A stretch of DNA of 45,083 bases from DAHUYF01 sp035509275 (GCA_035509275.1 DATJLU010000228.1:1-45083); one strand, 5' to 3'. Positions 17,854 to 27,019 are shown, numbered from the stretch's first letter. Notes: generated from the sequence alone by a model not told the origin. Made by a program: numbers and translations.

Positions 17854-18192
17854 ATGCAAGAGAGCACCCACCCTACCTCTGGTCATGACGCGACCGCGGA
17901 AGGCGAGCATCTGCGGTCGGCTTCGACTTTGATCAACCGCAATGTCACCGTCGGTGGACGCCGCACCAGCATGCGGCTCGAGCCGGCGATGTGGGAAGCG
18001 CTGCAGCAGGTCTGCACCCGCGAGGGCAAGTCGCTCAACGAGCTGGTGACCGAGATCGACCGCCAGCGTTCGGAATCGAGCCTCACCGCCGCAATCCGGG
18101 TCTATCTCCTGCGCTACTTCTCCGCCGCCGCCACCGACGAAGGCCATCGCCTCGCCGGCCATGGCGGGCTGACGCGGCACTTCCAGGTATAG
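17854..18192 (+). CDS. ribbon-helix-helix domain protein
   Basis: A 112-residue protein with the ribbon-helix-helix_4 family core, LINRNVTVGGRRTSMRLEP then MWEALQQVCTREGKSLNELV (about residues 26-68), followed by a helical tail. Such folds bind DNA as dimers, and many members of this alphaproteobacterial family stand alone, as here. The family core often lies near the N-terminus, so the 24-residue lead may be an over-extended start. A TTGACA at 17836-17841 lies too close to the ATG to be its -35 box, which also hints at a later start. Confidence 0.8.
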   Translation: MQESTHPTSGHDATAEGEHLRSASTLINRNVTVGGRRTSMRLEPAMWEALQQVCTREGKSLNELVTEIDRQRSESSLTAAIRVYLLRYFSAAATDEGHRLAGHGGLTRHFQV

Positions 18193-18262
18193 AAGTCGGG
18201 CCAATAGCGCCGGCCACCTCGCCATCGCCGACGAAGGCGTGGCAGAAATCGACGAGCGGCCC

Positions 18263-18286
18263 GAGCCGCTGCGCAGCGGGCGGCTC
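18263..18286 (-). terminator. GC-rich hairpin at the end of aroB
   Basis: GAGCCGC (18263-18269) and GCGGCTC (18280-18286) form a perfect 7-bp stem with a 10-nt loop, overlapping the aroB stop between two convergent genes. There is no T-tract, so a terminator role is only suggested by position. The rest of the 92-bp gap shows nothing recognisable. Confidence 0.3.
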
Positions 18287-19409
18287 AGGCGGTTGATCCG
18301 GCCAGCGCGCCGGCAAGGAAATCGGCGAGCACGGCGGGAGCAACGTCGCGGCAGATGAAGGCGTCGCCGATATCGCGCGGCAGGATCAGCGTGATGCGCC
18401 CATCTCTGACCTTCTTGTCCTTGTGCATGAGGGCAATGAGTGCCGCGGCGCTGGGCGCGTCATCGCCGAGCAGGGACAGCGAGGTCGGCAAGCCGAGGGC
18501 AGCGAAATGCCGCGCCACGCGCGCCGCCGCCTCCGGCGGACAGAGGTCGAGGCGCGCCGCGAGGTCGAACGCCAGCTTCATGCCGAGCGCGACGGCCTCG
18601 CCATGCTTGAGCCGCTCGCCAAAGTCGGTCGCCGCTTCGAGCGCATGGCCGAAGGTATGGCCGAAATTGAGCAGCGCGCGCTCGCCGGTTTCGCGCTCAT
18701 CGGCGGCGACGATCGCCGCTTTGATCGCGCAACTCCGCCGCACCGCCTGCTGGCGCGCCACAGCATTGCCGGCAACGAGCCCTGCGCCTTCCACCTCGAG
18801 CCAGTCATAGAACGCGCGGTCGCGAATGAGGCCGTATTTCACGACCTCGGCATAGCCTGCCAGCAGCTCGCGCCGCGGCAGGCTCTCCAGCGTATCGATA
18901 TCGGCCAGGACCAGCGCGGGCTGATGGAAGGCGCCGATGAGATTCTTGCCGTGTACGCTGTCGATCGCGGTCTTACCGCCGACCGAGCTGTCGACCTGGG
19001 CGAGCAAGGTGGTCGGCACCTGGACGAGATCGAGGCCGCGCAGCAGCGCGGCGGCGGCGAAGCCGGCGAGATCGCCGACGACGCCGCCGCCCAGCGCGAT
19101 GATCGCCGTCGCGCGCTCGATGCCGAGCGCCAGCACATCCTCACAGAGTCGGGCGAAATGCGCGAAATTCTTCGTCGCCTCGCCGGGCGGCAACGTGATC
19201 GCGTCATGGCGGATGCCGGCGGCGTCGAGTGACGCGGCGAAGCGCGCGAGGTAATGGCGGGCGACGTTCCCGTCCGTGACGATGACGGCGCGCTTCTGCC
19301 GGATCACCGGCGCGAGCAGCACCCCCGCCTCGGCAATGAGGCCGCGGCCAATGACGATGTCATAGCCGCGCGCGCCGAGCGCAACGGCGAGCCGCTCCGC
19401 CGCGCTCAT
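18285..19409 (-). CDS. aroB: 3-dehydroquinate synthase
   Basis: A 374-residue AroB, the second enzyme of the shikimate pathway, converting DAHP to 3-dehydroquinate with NAD and a divalent metal. Visible blocks are the NAD-binding GGGVVGDLAGFAAA, the VPTTLLAQVDSSVGGKTAID signature, the AEVVKYGLI stretch and the metal-ligand histidines in NFGHTFGHALE and LKHGEAVALGM. The ATG overlaps the aroK stop (ATGA), so aroK-aroB is a coupled operon, the usual alphaproteobacterial order. Confidence 0.97.
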   Translation of the reverse strand: MSAAERLAVALGARGYDIVIGRGLIAEAGVLLAPVIRQKRAVIVTDGNVARHYLARFAASLDAAGIRHDAITLPPGEATKNFAHFARLCEDVLALGIERATAIIALGGGVVGDLAGFAAAALLRGLDLVQVPTTLLAQVDSSVGGKTAIDSVHGKNLIGAFHQPALVLADIDTLESLPRRELLAGYAEVVKYGLIRDRAFYDWLEVEGAGLVAGNAVARQQAVRRSCAIKAAIVAADERETGERALLNFGHTFGHALEAATDFGERLKHGEAVALGMKLAFDLAARLDLCPPEAAARVARHFAALGLPTSLSLLGDDAPSAAALIALMHKDKKVRDGRITLILPRDIGDAFICRDVAPAVLADFLAGALAGSTA

Positions 19410-19966
19410 GGCGCCACCCGCTGCGCTTGCGCGGTGCCATACGCGGCGAGCGCCGCCAGCGCCCGCTCGAGGGTGAGCTCGGGCGGACCGTCGACGCTGT
19501 CAACGGTGAGGTCGGCCTCGGCGTAGATCGGATAGCGCGCCGCGATGAGCCGCTCGAACACGGCGCGCGGATCGCCGCCCTTGAGCAACGGCCGATTGTT
19601 GCGGCGCTGGACCCGCACCAGCATCAGCTCGAGATCGGCGCGCAGCCAGATCGTGACGGCGCGGGCGCGCAGCAGAGCGCGCGTCGACGGATCCATGAAG
19701 GCGCCGCCGCCGGTCGCCAGCACATGCGGCGGCTTCTCGAGCAGCCTGGCGACGACGCGGCGCTCACCCTCGCGAAAGGCGCTCTCGCCATGGCGCTCGA
19801 AGATCTCTTCGATGCTGCTCTGCGCCGCCGCCTCGATCTCGGCATCGGCATCGATGAAGGGCAGGCCGAGACGCTGCCCCAGCCGCCGGCCGATGCTGGT
19901 CTTGCCGACGCCCATCAATCCCACCAGCGCGATGGTCTTTGCCGGCCGGGGCGGAGCAGCGCTCAC
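19406..19966 (-). CDS. aroK: shikimate kinase
   Basis: A 186-residue shikimate kinase that phosphorylates shikimate with ATP. Walker A is GLMGVGKT (residues 16-23). The substrate-binding aspartate lies in FIDADAEIE, the arginine in FREGERRVV, the glycine triplet in VLATGGGAF, and the lid in QRRNNRPLL. The frame is open to 20299, but that extension is not family-like; the GTG at 19966 with GGAAG about 9 nt upstream gives the standard length and start. It is translationally coupled to aroB. Confidence 0.93.
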   Translation of the reverse strand: MSAAPPRPAKTIALVGLMGVGKTSIGRRLGQRLGLPFIDADAEIEAAAQSSIEEIFERHGESAFREGERRVVARLLEKPPHVLATGGGAFMDPSTRALLRARAVTIWLRADLELMLVRVQRRNNRPLLKGGDPRAVFERLIAARYPIYAEADLTVDSVDGPPELTLERALAALAAYGTAQAQRVAP

Positions 19967-20123
19967 GCCGCCGGCTTCCGTGCCGTTGAAAGCGTTAAGA
20001 TGCACCGATACACTCGCCGCAAAGATGCCATGAAGGCACCCTAGCATATCGCCTTGCTTGATCGTCAACCGAGCGACGGGCCCGCCCCTGGTAGCGCGTG
20101 CCTCGCAGGAACTTACGGAAAAG

Positions 20124-20264
20124 ATGGGAAAATTTGCCCTGATCGCCGCCGCCGTGCTGGTCGTTGTCATCGTTGGCGTGGTCGGCACACTGATGTTCTG
20201 GAACGTCCCCGCGCCATCTGCCCGAGTCGAGCACGTTATTCCAGATGCCAAGCTGCCGAAATGA
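20124..20264 (+). CDS. small single-pass membrane protein
   Basis: A 46-residue protein: one hydrophobic helix (about residues 4-25) followed by a short exposed tail, FWNVPAPSARVEHVIPDAKL. The tail pattern (W-x-x-P-A-P ... V-x-x-V-I-P-D-x-x-x-P) resembles small conserved proteins encoded upstream of xerD in Rhodospirillales, as far as I recall. Its function is unknown. CGGAAAAG lies just before the ATG. It overlaps the next gene by 20 bp and is divergent from aroK. Confidence 0.7.
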   Translation: MGKFALIAAAVLVVVIVGVVGTLMFWNVPAPSARVEHVIPDAKLPK

Positions 20265-21966
20265 TCGACGCCTTGCGCTCGCGGTTGCGGCGCTGGCACT
20301 GCTGATGCCGGCGGCGGCGCTGGCGCAAGTCGGCCCGCCGGTCCACCTGCTTCCCCCGGCGCCGGGCGCCGGCCCGGCCGTGCCGGGGCCGCCGCCCGCC
20401 CCTACCCCCGCCCCTGCGGCCGCGACCGACGAAGCGATCCGCACGACGCCGCTGGCGCCGGTCGACAGCGCCTGGATCGGTGCGCTCGAGGGCGGCGCCA
20501 ATGCGCTGCCAGACAGTATGTGGCAAGGCACGCCGCGCCGCTTCGTCGCGGCGGCGCTGCCACAGCTGCAGCCGACCACCTCGCCGGCGCTGCAGCTGCT
20601 CGCGCACCGGCTGCTACTCAGCAACGCTATCGCCCCCTCTGGCGAAGATCCGCCGAACCAGCCTGGCCTTGCCGCGCTCCGCGTCGAGCGGCTGATCGCG
20701 CTGGGCGAGGTCGATGGCGCGCTGGGCGTGCTCGAGGCGCTGCCGGCGGAAACCCGCACCGATCCGCTGGACCATGAGCGGGCTGAGCTCTATTTCGCCA
20801 AGAATGACGTCGCCGGGGCCTGCCGGCGCGTTCAGGAAGGCATCGACCACTATCAAACCGTCTGGTGGCAGCGCGCGCTCATCGCCTGTCAGACGCTTGC
20901 CGGGCAGCGCGCCGAGGCATCGCTCGGCTTGAGCCTGCTGCGCGAGCAGAAGGCGCCGCCGGACCGGGTTTTCGACGAGCTGATCGATGCCGCCGAGGGA
21001 CACGCGATCCGGATCACGAGCCTGCCGGACCCATCGCCCATCCTGGTGACGCTGTTGGCCGCAGCCAAGCTGCCGCTGCCGGCCGAGGCGGCAGCGAGCG
21101 CGGATCTGCCGACGCTCCTCGCCTGGGCCGGCAACGAGGCGGTGCCGCCGTTGCAGCGCTTGGCCGCGGCCGAGCGTGCGACAGACTTGGGCGCGATGCC
21201 GCCTTCCGTCCTGGGCGATCTCTACGCCAAGGTGGAATTCAAGCCTGACGAGCTCGGCTCGGCGATTCGCCAGGCGAAAGCGCCGGCGACGCCGCGCGAG
21301 CGCGCGCTGCTCTACCAGGTGGCGCGCAACGATCCCGCCTCCGCCGTGCGCGCGACGGCGTTGAAGGCGCTGCTGGCCGAGGCCCGAAAGCGCGGCGATT
21401 TCTTCACCACCGCGCGCCTCGTCGCGCCGATCCTGGCGCAGCTCCCGCCGAGTGGCGATCTTGGGCCCTTCGCGGCTGAAGCGGTGCGCACGCTCTATGC
21501 CGGCGGCCGCCCCGAGGCGGCGACGCCTTGGCTCGTCTATGCCGATCCGGCGACGGTGCCGCTGCTGCTGGCGCTGCCGCAGCTTGCCGGTCCCGGCGGT
21601 GATGCGAAGGTCTTGCACGACGCGGTCGCGGCTGCCGGACACAATGCCGACCTTGCGCGGCTGCTGCTGTCGCTGATGACCGCGCTCGGCATCGAGGTGA
21701 CGCCGGGTGATTGGGCGCCGCTCATCGCGCCGGCGCATGACGCACCTCTGCCCAACGCCGCGCTCTGGCTCGATCAGCAGCAGGCGGCAGCGGGGAACCG
21801 CGTTGGCGAAACCGTGCTGACGACGCTGCTCCTGGCCCGGGCCGGCGATCACCTCTCGACCGAGCCGATCGTCGTCGCCGCGGCGGTTTCCGGGCTCAAA
21901 GCCGTCGGGCTCGATCAGGATGCGCATGCGCTCGCCGTCGAAGCGGCGCTTGCCGCCGGGCTATGA
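20245..21966 (+). CDS. secreted alpha-helical protein of unknown function
   Basis: A 573-residue protein with a signal peptide (residues 1-28, ending ALAQ), a proline-rich linker (about 30-58, PGPPPAPTPAPA) and a long alpha-helical, TPR- or HEAT-like body rich in Ala and Leu. No catalytic motif is visible, and I do not recognise a named family. It lies between the 46-residue membrane protein (20-bp overlap) and xerD (ATGA overlap), so the three are co-translated. A scaffold or envelope role is plausible for a periplasmic solenoid, but this is inference. Confidence 0.75.
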   Translation: MPSCRNDRRLALAVAALALLMPAAALAQVGPPVHLLPPAPGAGPAVPGPPPAPTPAPAAATDEAIRTTPLAPVDSAWIGALEGGANALPDSMWQGTPRRFVAAALPQLQPTTSPALQLLAHRLLLSNAIAPSGEDPPNQPGLAALRVERLIALGEVDGALGVLEALPAETRTDPLDHERAELYFAKNDVAGACRRVQEGIDHYQTVWWQRALIACQTLAGQRAEASLGLSLLREQKAPPDRVFDELIDAAEGHAIRITSLPDPSPILVTLLAAAKLPLPAEAAASADLPTLLAWAGNEAVPPLQRLAAAERATDLGAMPPSVLGDLYAKVEFKPDELGSAIRQAKAPATPRERALLYQVARNDPASAVRATALKALLAEARKRGDFFTTARLVAPILAQLPPSGDLGPFAAEAVRTLYAGGRPEAATPWLVYADPATVPLLLALPQLAGPGGDAKVLHDAVAAAGHNADLARLLLSLMTALGIEVTPGDWAPLIAPAHDAPLPNAALWLDQQQAAAGNRVGETVLTTLLLARAGDHLSTEPIVVAAAVSGLKAVGLDQDAHALAVEAALAAGL

Positions 21967-22898
21967 GCGCGCCGGGACGCAAGCCCGCCCCGCCGGCACA
22001 GCTGTCGCACCACGTCGAAGCCTTCCTCGAGATGCTCGCGGCGGAGCGCGGCGCGGCGCGGCTGACGCTCGCCGCCTATCGCCACGACCTTGGCGTGGTC
22101 GCGGAATTCCTCGGCGGTGCACTCGACAACGCCTCGACCGAGGATCTCCGCAACTATCTCGGCGCGCTGGCGCGCGACGGCTTCTCGGCGCGCACCGCGG
22201 CGCGGCGGCTTTCGGCGCTGCGCCAGTTCTACCGCTTCCTGCTGCTGGATGGGCGGCGGCAGGACGATCCCACGGCCGCGCTCGACGCGCCGCGCCTCGG
22301 CCGTCCACTGCCGAAGCTGGTGAGCGAGGATGAGGCGACCAGGCTGCTCGAGGCCGCGGCGGTGCAGGGCGGCGCCGAGGGGGCGAGGCTCATCTGTCTT
22401 GTCGAGCTGCTCTATGGCGCGGGCTTGCGCGCCTCGGAACTGGTGAGCCTGCCGCTCGCCGCGGCGCGCGGCGAGAAGCGCTTCCTCGTCGTGCGCGGCA
22501 AAGGCGACAAGGAGCGGCTGGTGCCGATGGGCGAGCCGGCCCGCGCTGCGCTCACCGCCTATCTGGCGCGGCGTGATGCCTTCGTCGCAGGCAAGAAGAG
22601 CGAGCGCTTTCTCTTCCCGTCGCGCAGCGCCGCGGGCCATCTGACGCGGCGGCGCTGCGGCCAGATGATGAAAGAGCTGGCGCTCGCCGCCGGCATCGAC
22701 CCGGCGCGGCTCTCGCCGCATGTGTTGCGTCACGCCTTCGCCACCCATCTCCTCGACCGCGGCGCCGATCTGCGCAGCGTGCAGGAGATGCTGGGCCATG
22801 CCGACATCGCCACGACGCAGATCTATACCCATGTCGCCGGCGAGCGGCTGCAGCGCCTGGTGCGCGAGCATCACCCGCTGGCGAAGCGGCGGCGATAG
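21963..22898 (+). CDS. xerD: tyrosine recombinase XerD
   Basis: A 311-residue tyrosine recombinase that resolves chromosome dimers at dif together with XerC. The core-binding domain covers about residues 15-105. The catalytic domain carries all six active residues: R156 (GAGLRASEL), K180 (RGKGDKERLVP), H253 and R256 (HVLRHAFATHLL), H279 (LGHADIATTQ) and the nucleophile Y288 (IYTHV). The position near aroKB and the subtype motifs favour XerD over XerC. The start overlaps the upstream stop by 4 bp. Confidence 0.93.
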   Translation: MSAPGRKPAPPAQLSHHVEAFLEMLAAERGAARLTLAAYRHDLGVVAEFLGGALDNASTEDLRNYLGALARDGFSARTAARRLSALRQFYRFLLLDGRRQDDPTAALDAPRLGRPLPKLVSEDEATRLLEAAAVQGGAEGARLICLVELLYGAGLRASELVSLPLAAARGEKRFLVVRGKGDKERLVPMGEPARAALTAYLARRDAFVAGKKSERFLFPSRSAAGHLTRRRCGQMMKELALAAGIDPARLSPHVLRHAFATHLLDRGADLRSVQEMLGHADIATTQIYTHVAGERLQRLVREHHPLAKRRR

Positions 22899-22942
22899 CG
22901 CATCGCCGCCACGAGCCGGCGCGGTTGCTCGCTGGAAGTGAC

Positions 22943-23257
22943 CTAACGAAGCACGGCGAATTGACCGCGTTCACGCTTGGCGAGTTTTGGCAACGCCTCT
23001 CCGGCGACGAGCGTCTTGAAGTGCTCGGTCTGCTGGTGCGCACCGAAGGCGTCTTCGTTCTTGAAGACCTCATAGAAGAAGAACTTGCCAGGCTCCGTAC
23101 GCGAGCGATGAACGACGAACATCACCACACCGGGCTCCTGTTGCGCCTTGGGCGCGAAACGCGACAGAATGGCCGCCACCGCGTCCTCCTCGCCGTCGCG
23201 GGCCTCCCAGAACGCGGTCACGACAAAGCCGTCCTTTATCTCGCTGATATTCACCAT
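22943..23257 (-). CDS. antibiotic biosynthesis monooxygenase (ABM) domain protein
   Basis: A 104-residue dimeric ferredoxin-like ABM-domain protein related to YgiN-type quinol monooxygenases. The family pattern is visible: VVTAFWEARDGEEDAVAAIL, then EPGVVMFVVHRSRTEPGKFFFYEVF and AHQQTEHFKTL with the conserved histidine. The ATG at 23257 has GGGAGC and AAGG close upstream; the frame stays open to 23473 but nothing there resembles the family. It stands alone, convergent with xerD. Its substrate cannot be told. Confidence 0.85.
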   Translation of the reverse strand: MVNISEIKDGFVVTAFWEARDGEEDAVAAILSRFAPKAQQEPGVVMFVVHRSRTEPGKFFFYEVFKNEDAFGAHQQTEHFKTLVAGEALPKLAKRERGQFAVLR

Positions 23258-23597
23258 GATCCTTGCTCCCGTGACAATGAGTGACGGCCGTGAAAGGGCC
23301 GACCGAGTCTTCACCGGCGGTGGCCGCGGATCGATCACCGGCCGCCCCAGACTCTGTCCCCTACGGTCCGCCATGTCGTGGGCGATCACTTCGAACGGCG
23401 CCGAAGCATCGGCGCATGATATCCGAGGTGGCGGCGGTCGCCGATCCGCAAGAAACTGCCGCGACCGGAGCAACGAAGCTCGGTCCCCGTGGCGCGCAGA
23501 AGGTGTATGCTGACCCGCGATACTTGACCCAAGCGTTGCGGCTCAATTCGATGCGGATATATCGTTCCCCAACTCAAGTTGCGTAAGGAGGGGACAG
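23258..23597. other. 340-bp intergenic region without a recognisable element
   Basis: This gap lies between the divergent ABM-protein and cupin genes. It must hold both promoters, but no convincing -35/-10 pair or operator was found. The only clear site is the strong ribosome binding site AAGGAGGGG directly before the cupin GTG. Confidence 0.5.
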
Positions 23598-24044
23598 GTG
23601 ATCAAGATCATCGATCTGAAGCGCGAAGTCGCCAAATTGCCGATGCTACGGGACCGGCGGCCGGAGACCACCGAGGCAGAGCGCAAGGCGAGCGGTGCCT
23701 TCGTCGCGCTGTCGCCCTACCGCGACGGCAATGTTTTCTGCGCGAAATTCTCGGGCGAGGCGGCCTGGGAGCGCCATCCCGGCGGCGACGAGCTCGTGCA
23801 GGTCGTTGACGGCGCCACGATTTTGCACATCGTCAGCGAAGACGGGCCGCTATCCTACGCGCTGAGTGCCGGCATGGTGGTGATCGTGCCGCAAAACGTG
23901 TGGCACCGCTTCCATGCGCCGGACGGAGTGACGTTGATGACCGCGACGCCGAAGCCGACCGAGCATCTGACGGTCGATGTCGAGGACCCGCGGACTCTCA
24001 CCGACACACAGCGCGCGGCAGCAACCGAACATAAATGGCGCTGA
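23598..24044 (+). CDS. small cupin-domain protein
   Basis: A 148-residue single-domain cupin. Motif 1 is represented by ERHPGGDELVQVVDG and motif 2 by VVIVPQNVWHRFHAPDGV, giving a beta-barrel with candidate metal ligands in HPGGDE and WHRFH. It starts with GTG behind the near-perfect ribosome binding site AAGGAGGGG. The next gene, a malyl-CoA lyase-like one, is on the same strand after 148 bp, so they could be co-transcribed. Substrate unknown. Confidence 0.82.
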   Translation: MIKIIDLKREVAKLPMLRDRRPETTEAERKASGAFVALSPYRDGNVFCAKFSGEAAWERHPGGDELVQVVDGATILHIVSEDGPLSYALSAGMVVIVPQNVWHRFHAPDGVTLMTATPKPTEHLTVDVEDPRTLTDTQRAAATEHKWR

Positions 24045-24192
24045 CGCATTTCGGCTCTTGCTCCGGCCGCACGGCGCCGGCGTCATCTTCCGTCACGCGG
24101 TCATCATCCTGAGAGACCCGAAGCTCCTCTCGCTTTACCCCGCGGCGGCTTTCGCCTATGCATGCACCTCGCCCTCTGCGACGGGGAAGGCC

Positions 24193-25170
24193 ATGAGCTT
24201 CACCATCATCGATAGCGCGCCGGCGCGCCTCAACCGCAGCGAGCTGGCCGTGCCCGGCAGCCATCCGCAATTCTTCGAGAAAGCCGCGAAAGGCGGCGCC
24301 GACATCATCTTTCTCGACCTCGAGGACGCGGTGGCGCCGGACGAGAAGGAAAAGGCGCGCAAGAACGTGATCGCGGCGCTCAACGACGTCGATTGGCGCG
24401 GCAAGACCCTGTCGCTGCGCATCAACGGCCTCGACACGCACTACATGTACCGCGACGTCGTCGATGTCGTGGAGCAGGCCGGCGACAAGCTCGACCTCAT
24501 CATGATTCCCAAGATCGGCACGGCTGCCGATGTCTATGCTCTCGACATGCTGGTCACCCAGATCGAGACGGCAAAGCGCTTCGAGAAGCGCATCGGCTTC
24601 GAGCTCATCATCGAGACCGCGCTCGGCATGCAGAACGTCCATGGCATCGCCGGCGCCTCGAAGCGGCTCGAATCGCTGCATTTCGGCGTTGCCGACTACG
24701 CCGCCTCGACACGCGCGCGCACCACCAATATCGGCGGCGCCAATCCCGACTATGCCATCCTCACCGACAAGGACGACGCGGGACGGCGCGAGACGCACTG
24801 GGGCGATATGTGGCATTACGCGCTGGCCCGCATGGTGGTGGCGGCGCGCGCCAACGGGCTCCGGCCGATCGACGGCCCGTTCGGCGATTTCTCCGACGCC
24901 GATGCCTACCGCGCGGCAGCGCGCCGCGCCGCGGCGCTGGGCTGCGAGGGCAAATGGGCGATCCATCCCTCGCAGGTGGCGCTCGCCAATGAGTGCTTCA
25001 CGCCGTCGGCCAAAGAGCTCGAGCGCGCCAAGCGCATCCTCGCGGCGATGGAGCAGGCGAAGCGCGAGGGCCGCGGCGCGGTGGCGCTCGACGGCCGGCT
25101 CATCGACATCGCCTCGATTCGCCAGGCCGAGGTGCTGGTGAAGAAGGCCGAGGCGATCGGCAGCGCCTGA
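24193..25170 (+). CDS. mcl: malyl-CoA/beta-methylmalyl-CoA lyase-like protein
   Basis: A 325-residue HpcH/HpaI-CitE family protein. LDLEDAVAPDEK carries the acidic metal-site residues, LRINGLDT the substrate arginine, and FELIIETALGMQNVHGI the metal-binding glutamate. The C-terminal run WAIHPSQVALANECFTPS and GRLIDIASIRQAEVLVKKAE closely follows the Rhodobacter L-malyl-CoA lyase pattern. The family splits malyl-CoA into glyoxylate and acetyl-CoA, as in the ethylmalonyl-CoA pathway. The ATG at 24193 has GGGGAAGG before it. Another CitE-like lyase activity remains possible. Confidence 0.85.
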   Translation: MSFTIIDSAPARLNRSELAVPGSHPQFFEKAAKGGADIIFLDLEDAVAPDEKEKARKNVIAALNDVDWRGKTLSLRINGLDTHYMYRDVVDVVEQAGDKLDLIMIPKIGTAADVYALDMLVTQIETAKRFEKRIGFELIIETALGMQNVHGIAGASKRLESLHFGVADYAASTRARTTNIGGANPDYAILTDKDDAGRRETHWGDMWHYALARMVVAARANGLRPIDGPFGDFSDADAYRAAARRAAALGCEGKWAIHPSQVALANECFTPSAKELERAKRILAAMEQAKREGRGAVALDGRLIDIASIRQAEVLVKKAEAIGSA

Positions 25171-25214
25171 CGGAAGAGTGGCGCGGCGGGCGCCGCTGTG
25201 CTAGGCAGCGCACA

Positions 25215-26168
25215 ATGCGTCACTTTCTCGATTTCGAGAAGCCGCTCGCCGAGCTCGAGGGCAAGATCGAGGAGCTCCGGCACCTCTCCAACGGCAACGA
25301 TATCAACATCGCCGACGAGGTGACGCGGCTCGAAGCCAAGGTCGACCGGCTGCTGCGCCAGACTTATGCCAAGCTCACGCCGTGGCAAAAGGTCCAGCTC
25401 GCGCGCCATCCCGACCGGCCGCACGGCTCCGACTATATCAAGGAGCTGATCGCCGAGTTCACGCCGCTCGCCGGCGATCGCGGTTTCGGCGAAGACCGCG
25501 CCATTCTGGGCGGCATCGGCCGTTTCCGCGGGCGCAGCGTCGTGGTGCTGGCGCATGAGAAGGGCGCCGACACGGAAATGCGGCTCAAGCACAATTTCGG
25601 CATGGCGAAACCCGAAGGCTACCGCAAGGCGCGTCGCCTCATGGCGCTCGCCGATCGCTTCGGCCTGCCGCTGCTCACCTTCATCGACACGCCCGGAGCC
25701 TATCCCGGCATCGACGCCGAAGCGCGCGGCCAGGCGGAAGCGATCGCGCGCGCGATCGAAGCCTGTCTCGAGCTCACCGTGCCGATGATCGCCACCGTCA
25801 TCGGCGAGGGCGGCTCGGGCGGCGCGCTGGCGCTCGCCGCCGGCAACAAGGTGCTGATGCTCGAGCACGCGGTCTATTCCGTCATCTCGCCCGAGGCGTG
25901 CGCATCGATCATCTGGCGCACCGCGGAGAATGCGCAAGACGCCGCCGAGGCGCTGAAGCTCACGGCGCAGGATCTGTTCAAGCTCGGCGTCATCGACGCC
26001 GTCATCGCCGAGCCGCTGGGCGGCGCGCATCGCGAGCGGCTGCCAGCAATCACCGCCGCGGGCGATGCGATCGAACAGGCGCTGCGGCCGCTCGCTGGAA
26101 TGGACGGTGCGAACCTCCGTCAGCAACGCCGCGAGAAATTCCTTGCGATGGGCAATCGCGGGCTTTAG
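25215..26168 (+). CDS. accA: acetyl-CoA carboxylase carboxyltransferase subunit alpha
   Basis: A 317-residue AccA, which with AccD transfers CO2 from carboxybiotin to acetyl-CoA in the first step of fatty acid synthesis. Hallmarks are the N-terminal MRHFLDFEKPLAELEGKIEE, HPDRPHGSDYI, the FGMAKPEGYRKARRLM segment, FIDTPGAYPG and the oxyanion-forming GEGGSGGALA. The length is standard. It lies 44 bp after the malyl-CoA lyase-like gene on the same strand and may be co-transcribed, linking two acetyl-CoA-handling enzymes. Confidence 0.96.
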   Translation: MRHFLDFEKPLAELEGKIEELRHLSNGNDINIADEVTRLEAKVDRLLRQTYAKLTPWQKVQLARHPDRPHGSDYIKELIAEFTPLAGDRGFGEDRAILGGIGRFRGRSVVVLAHEKGADTEMRLKHNFGMAKPEGYRKARRLMALADRFGLPLLTFIDTPGAYPGIDAEARGQAEAIARAIEACLELTVPMIATVIGEGGSGGALALAAGNKVLMLEHAVYSVISPEACASIIWRTAENAQDAAEALKLTAQDLFKLGVIDAVIAEPLGGAHRERLPAITAAGDAIEQALRPLAGMDGANLRQQRREKFLAMGNRGL

Positions 26169-26244
26169 GAGCCTGCCCCCCTTGTTCCGCGCTGTCTGCG
26201 GCCCGATTTAACAGCCAGTCCCTTTCGCTTCGGCGAGGCGCCCC

Positions 26245-27009
26245 ATGACACCGCAGGAACGCGATCTCATCACCGCCCTACTCGCGCGACTGAGACAGCA
26301 GGGAAATCAACCGAAGGATGCCGAAGCCGAAGCGCTTATCCGCGCCGGCATGGCCGCACAGGCCGATGCGCCATACCTGCTGGTGCAGACGGTGCTGATC
26401 CAGGATTTGACGCTGCACGACGCCGAGCGCCGCATCGCCGAGCTCGAGCGTCAAGTTGCGGCGCGTCCGGTGTCGGCGCCTGCCGCGCCGGCGAGCTTCC
26501 TCGGCAACGCCGGACGCGGCAGCGTGCCCGCTGCGGGCGCTTGGCCGTCGGCGCCATCGCCTGCCGCAACGGCGCCGGCTCCGGTATGGACGCAATCATC
26601 TGCCGGCGCCGTGCCCGCCTCTCCGCCGACAATGAGCCCGCCACAAATGCTCTCTGGATCCGGCTCCGGCTTCCTGCGTCAAGCGGCGACGACGGCGGCA
26701 GGGGTCGCCGGCGGCGCGCTGCTGTTCCAGGGCATCGAATCGCTGTTCGGGCCGCATTACGGCGGCGGCTTCCTTGGCGGCACGCCGATGCAGCCGGGGC
26801 TGAGCGAGACCGTGATCAACAACTACTACGGCGACGCGCCGGACACCGACCGGGGTAACCCGCAGAGCGCCGATTTCGGCAACGATCCGAGCCTGCAGCA
26901 AGCGGATTTCGGCACCGATCCCGGACAGGATTACGCCTCCGACCAGGACATGGCCGACACCGATGTCGGCGGTCAGGATGTCGGCGACGACGGCAATTAC
27001 GACGTGTGA
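26245..27009 (+). CDS. DUF2076 family protein
   Basis: A 254-residue protein. The N-terminal 80 residues are the DUF2076 head: MTPQERDLITALLARLRQQ, then DAEAEALIRAGMAAQADAPYLLVQTVLIQ and a coiled-coil-like helix. It continues with a Pro/Ala-rich linker (about 85-140), a short hydrophobic Gly/Ala segment near FLRQAATTAAGVAGGALLF, and an acidic disordered tail with repeated QQADFGTDP/SADFGNDP units. The function is unknown; members are widespread in proteobacteria and often envelope-linked. It is convergent with the response regulator, with a gap of 10 bp. Confidence 0.85.
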   Translation: MTPQERDLITALLARLRQQGNQPKDAEAEALIRAGMAAQADAPYLLVQTVLIQDLTLHDAERRIAELERQVAARPVSAPAAPASFLGNAGRGSVPAAGAWPSAPSPAATAPAPVWTQSSAGAVPASPPTMSPPQMLSGSGSGFLRQAATTAAGVAGGALLFQGIESLFGPHYGGGFLGGTPMQPGLSETVINNYYGDAPDTDRGNPQSADFGNDPSLQQADFGTDPGQDYASDQDMADTDVGGQDVGDDGNYDV

Positions 27010-27019
27010 CCGCCGCCGC

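Noticed and set aside
19967..20299. N-terminal extension of shikimate kinase
   Set aside because: The extra 111 codons resemble no protein, overlap the divergent small membrane-protein gene, and the GTG at 19966 has a proper ribosome binding site.
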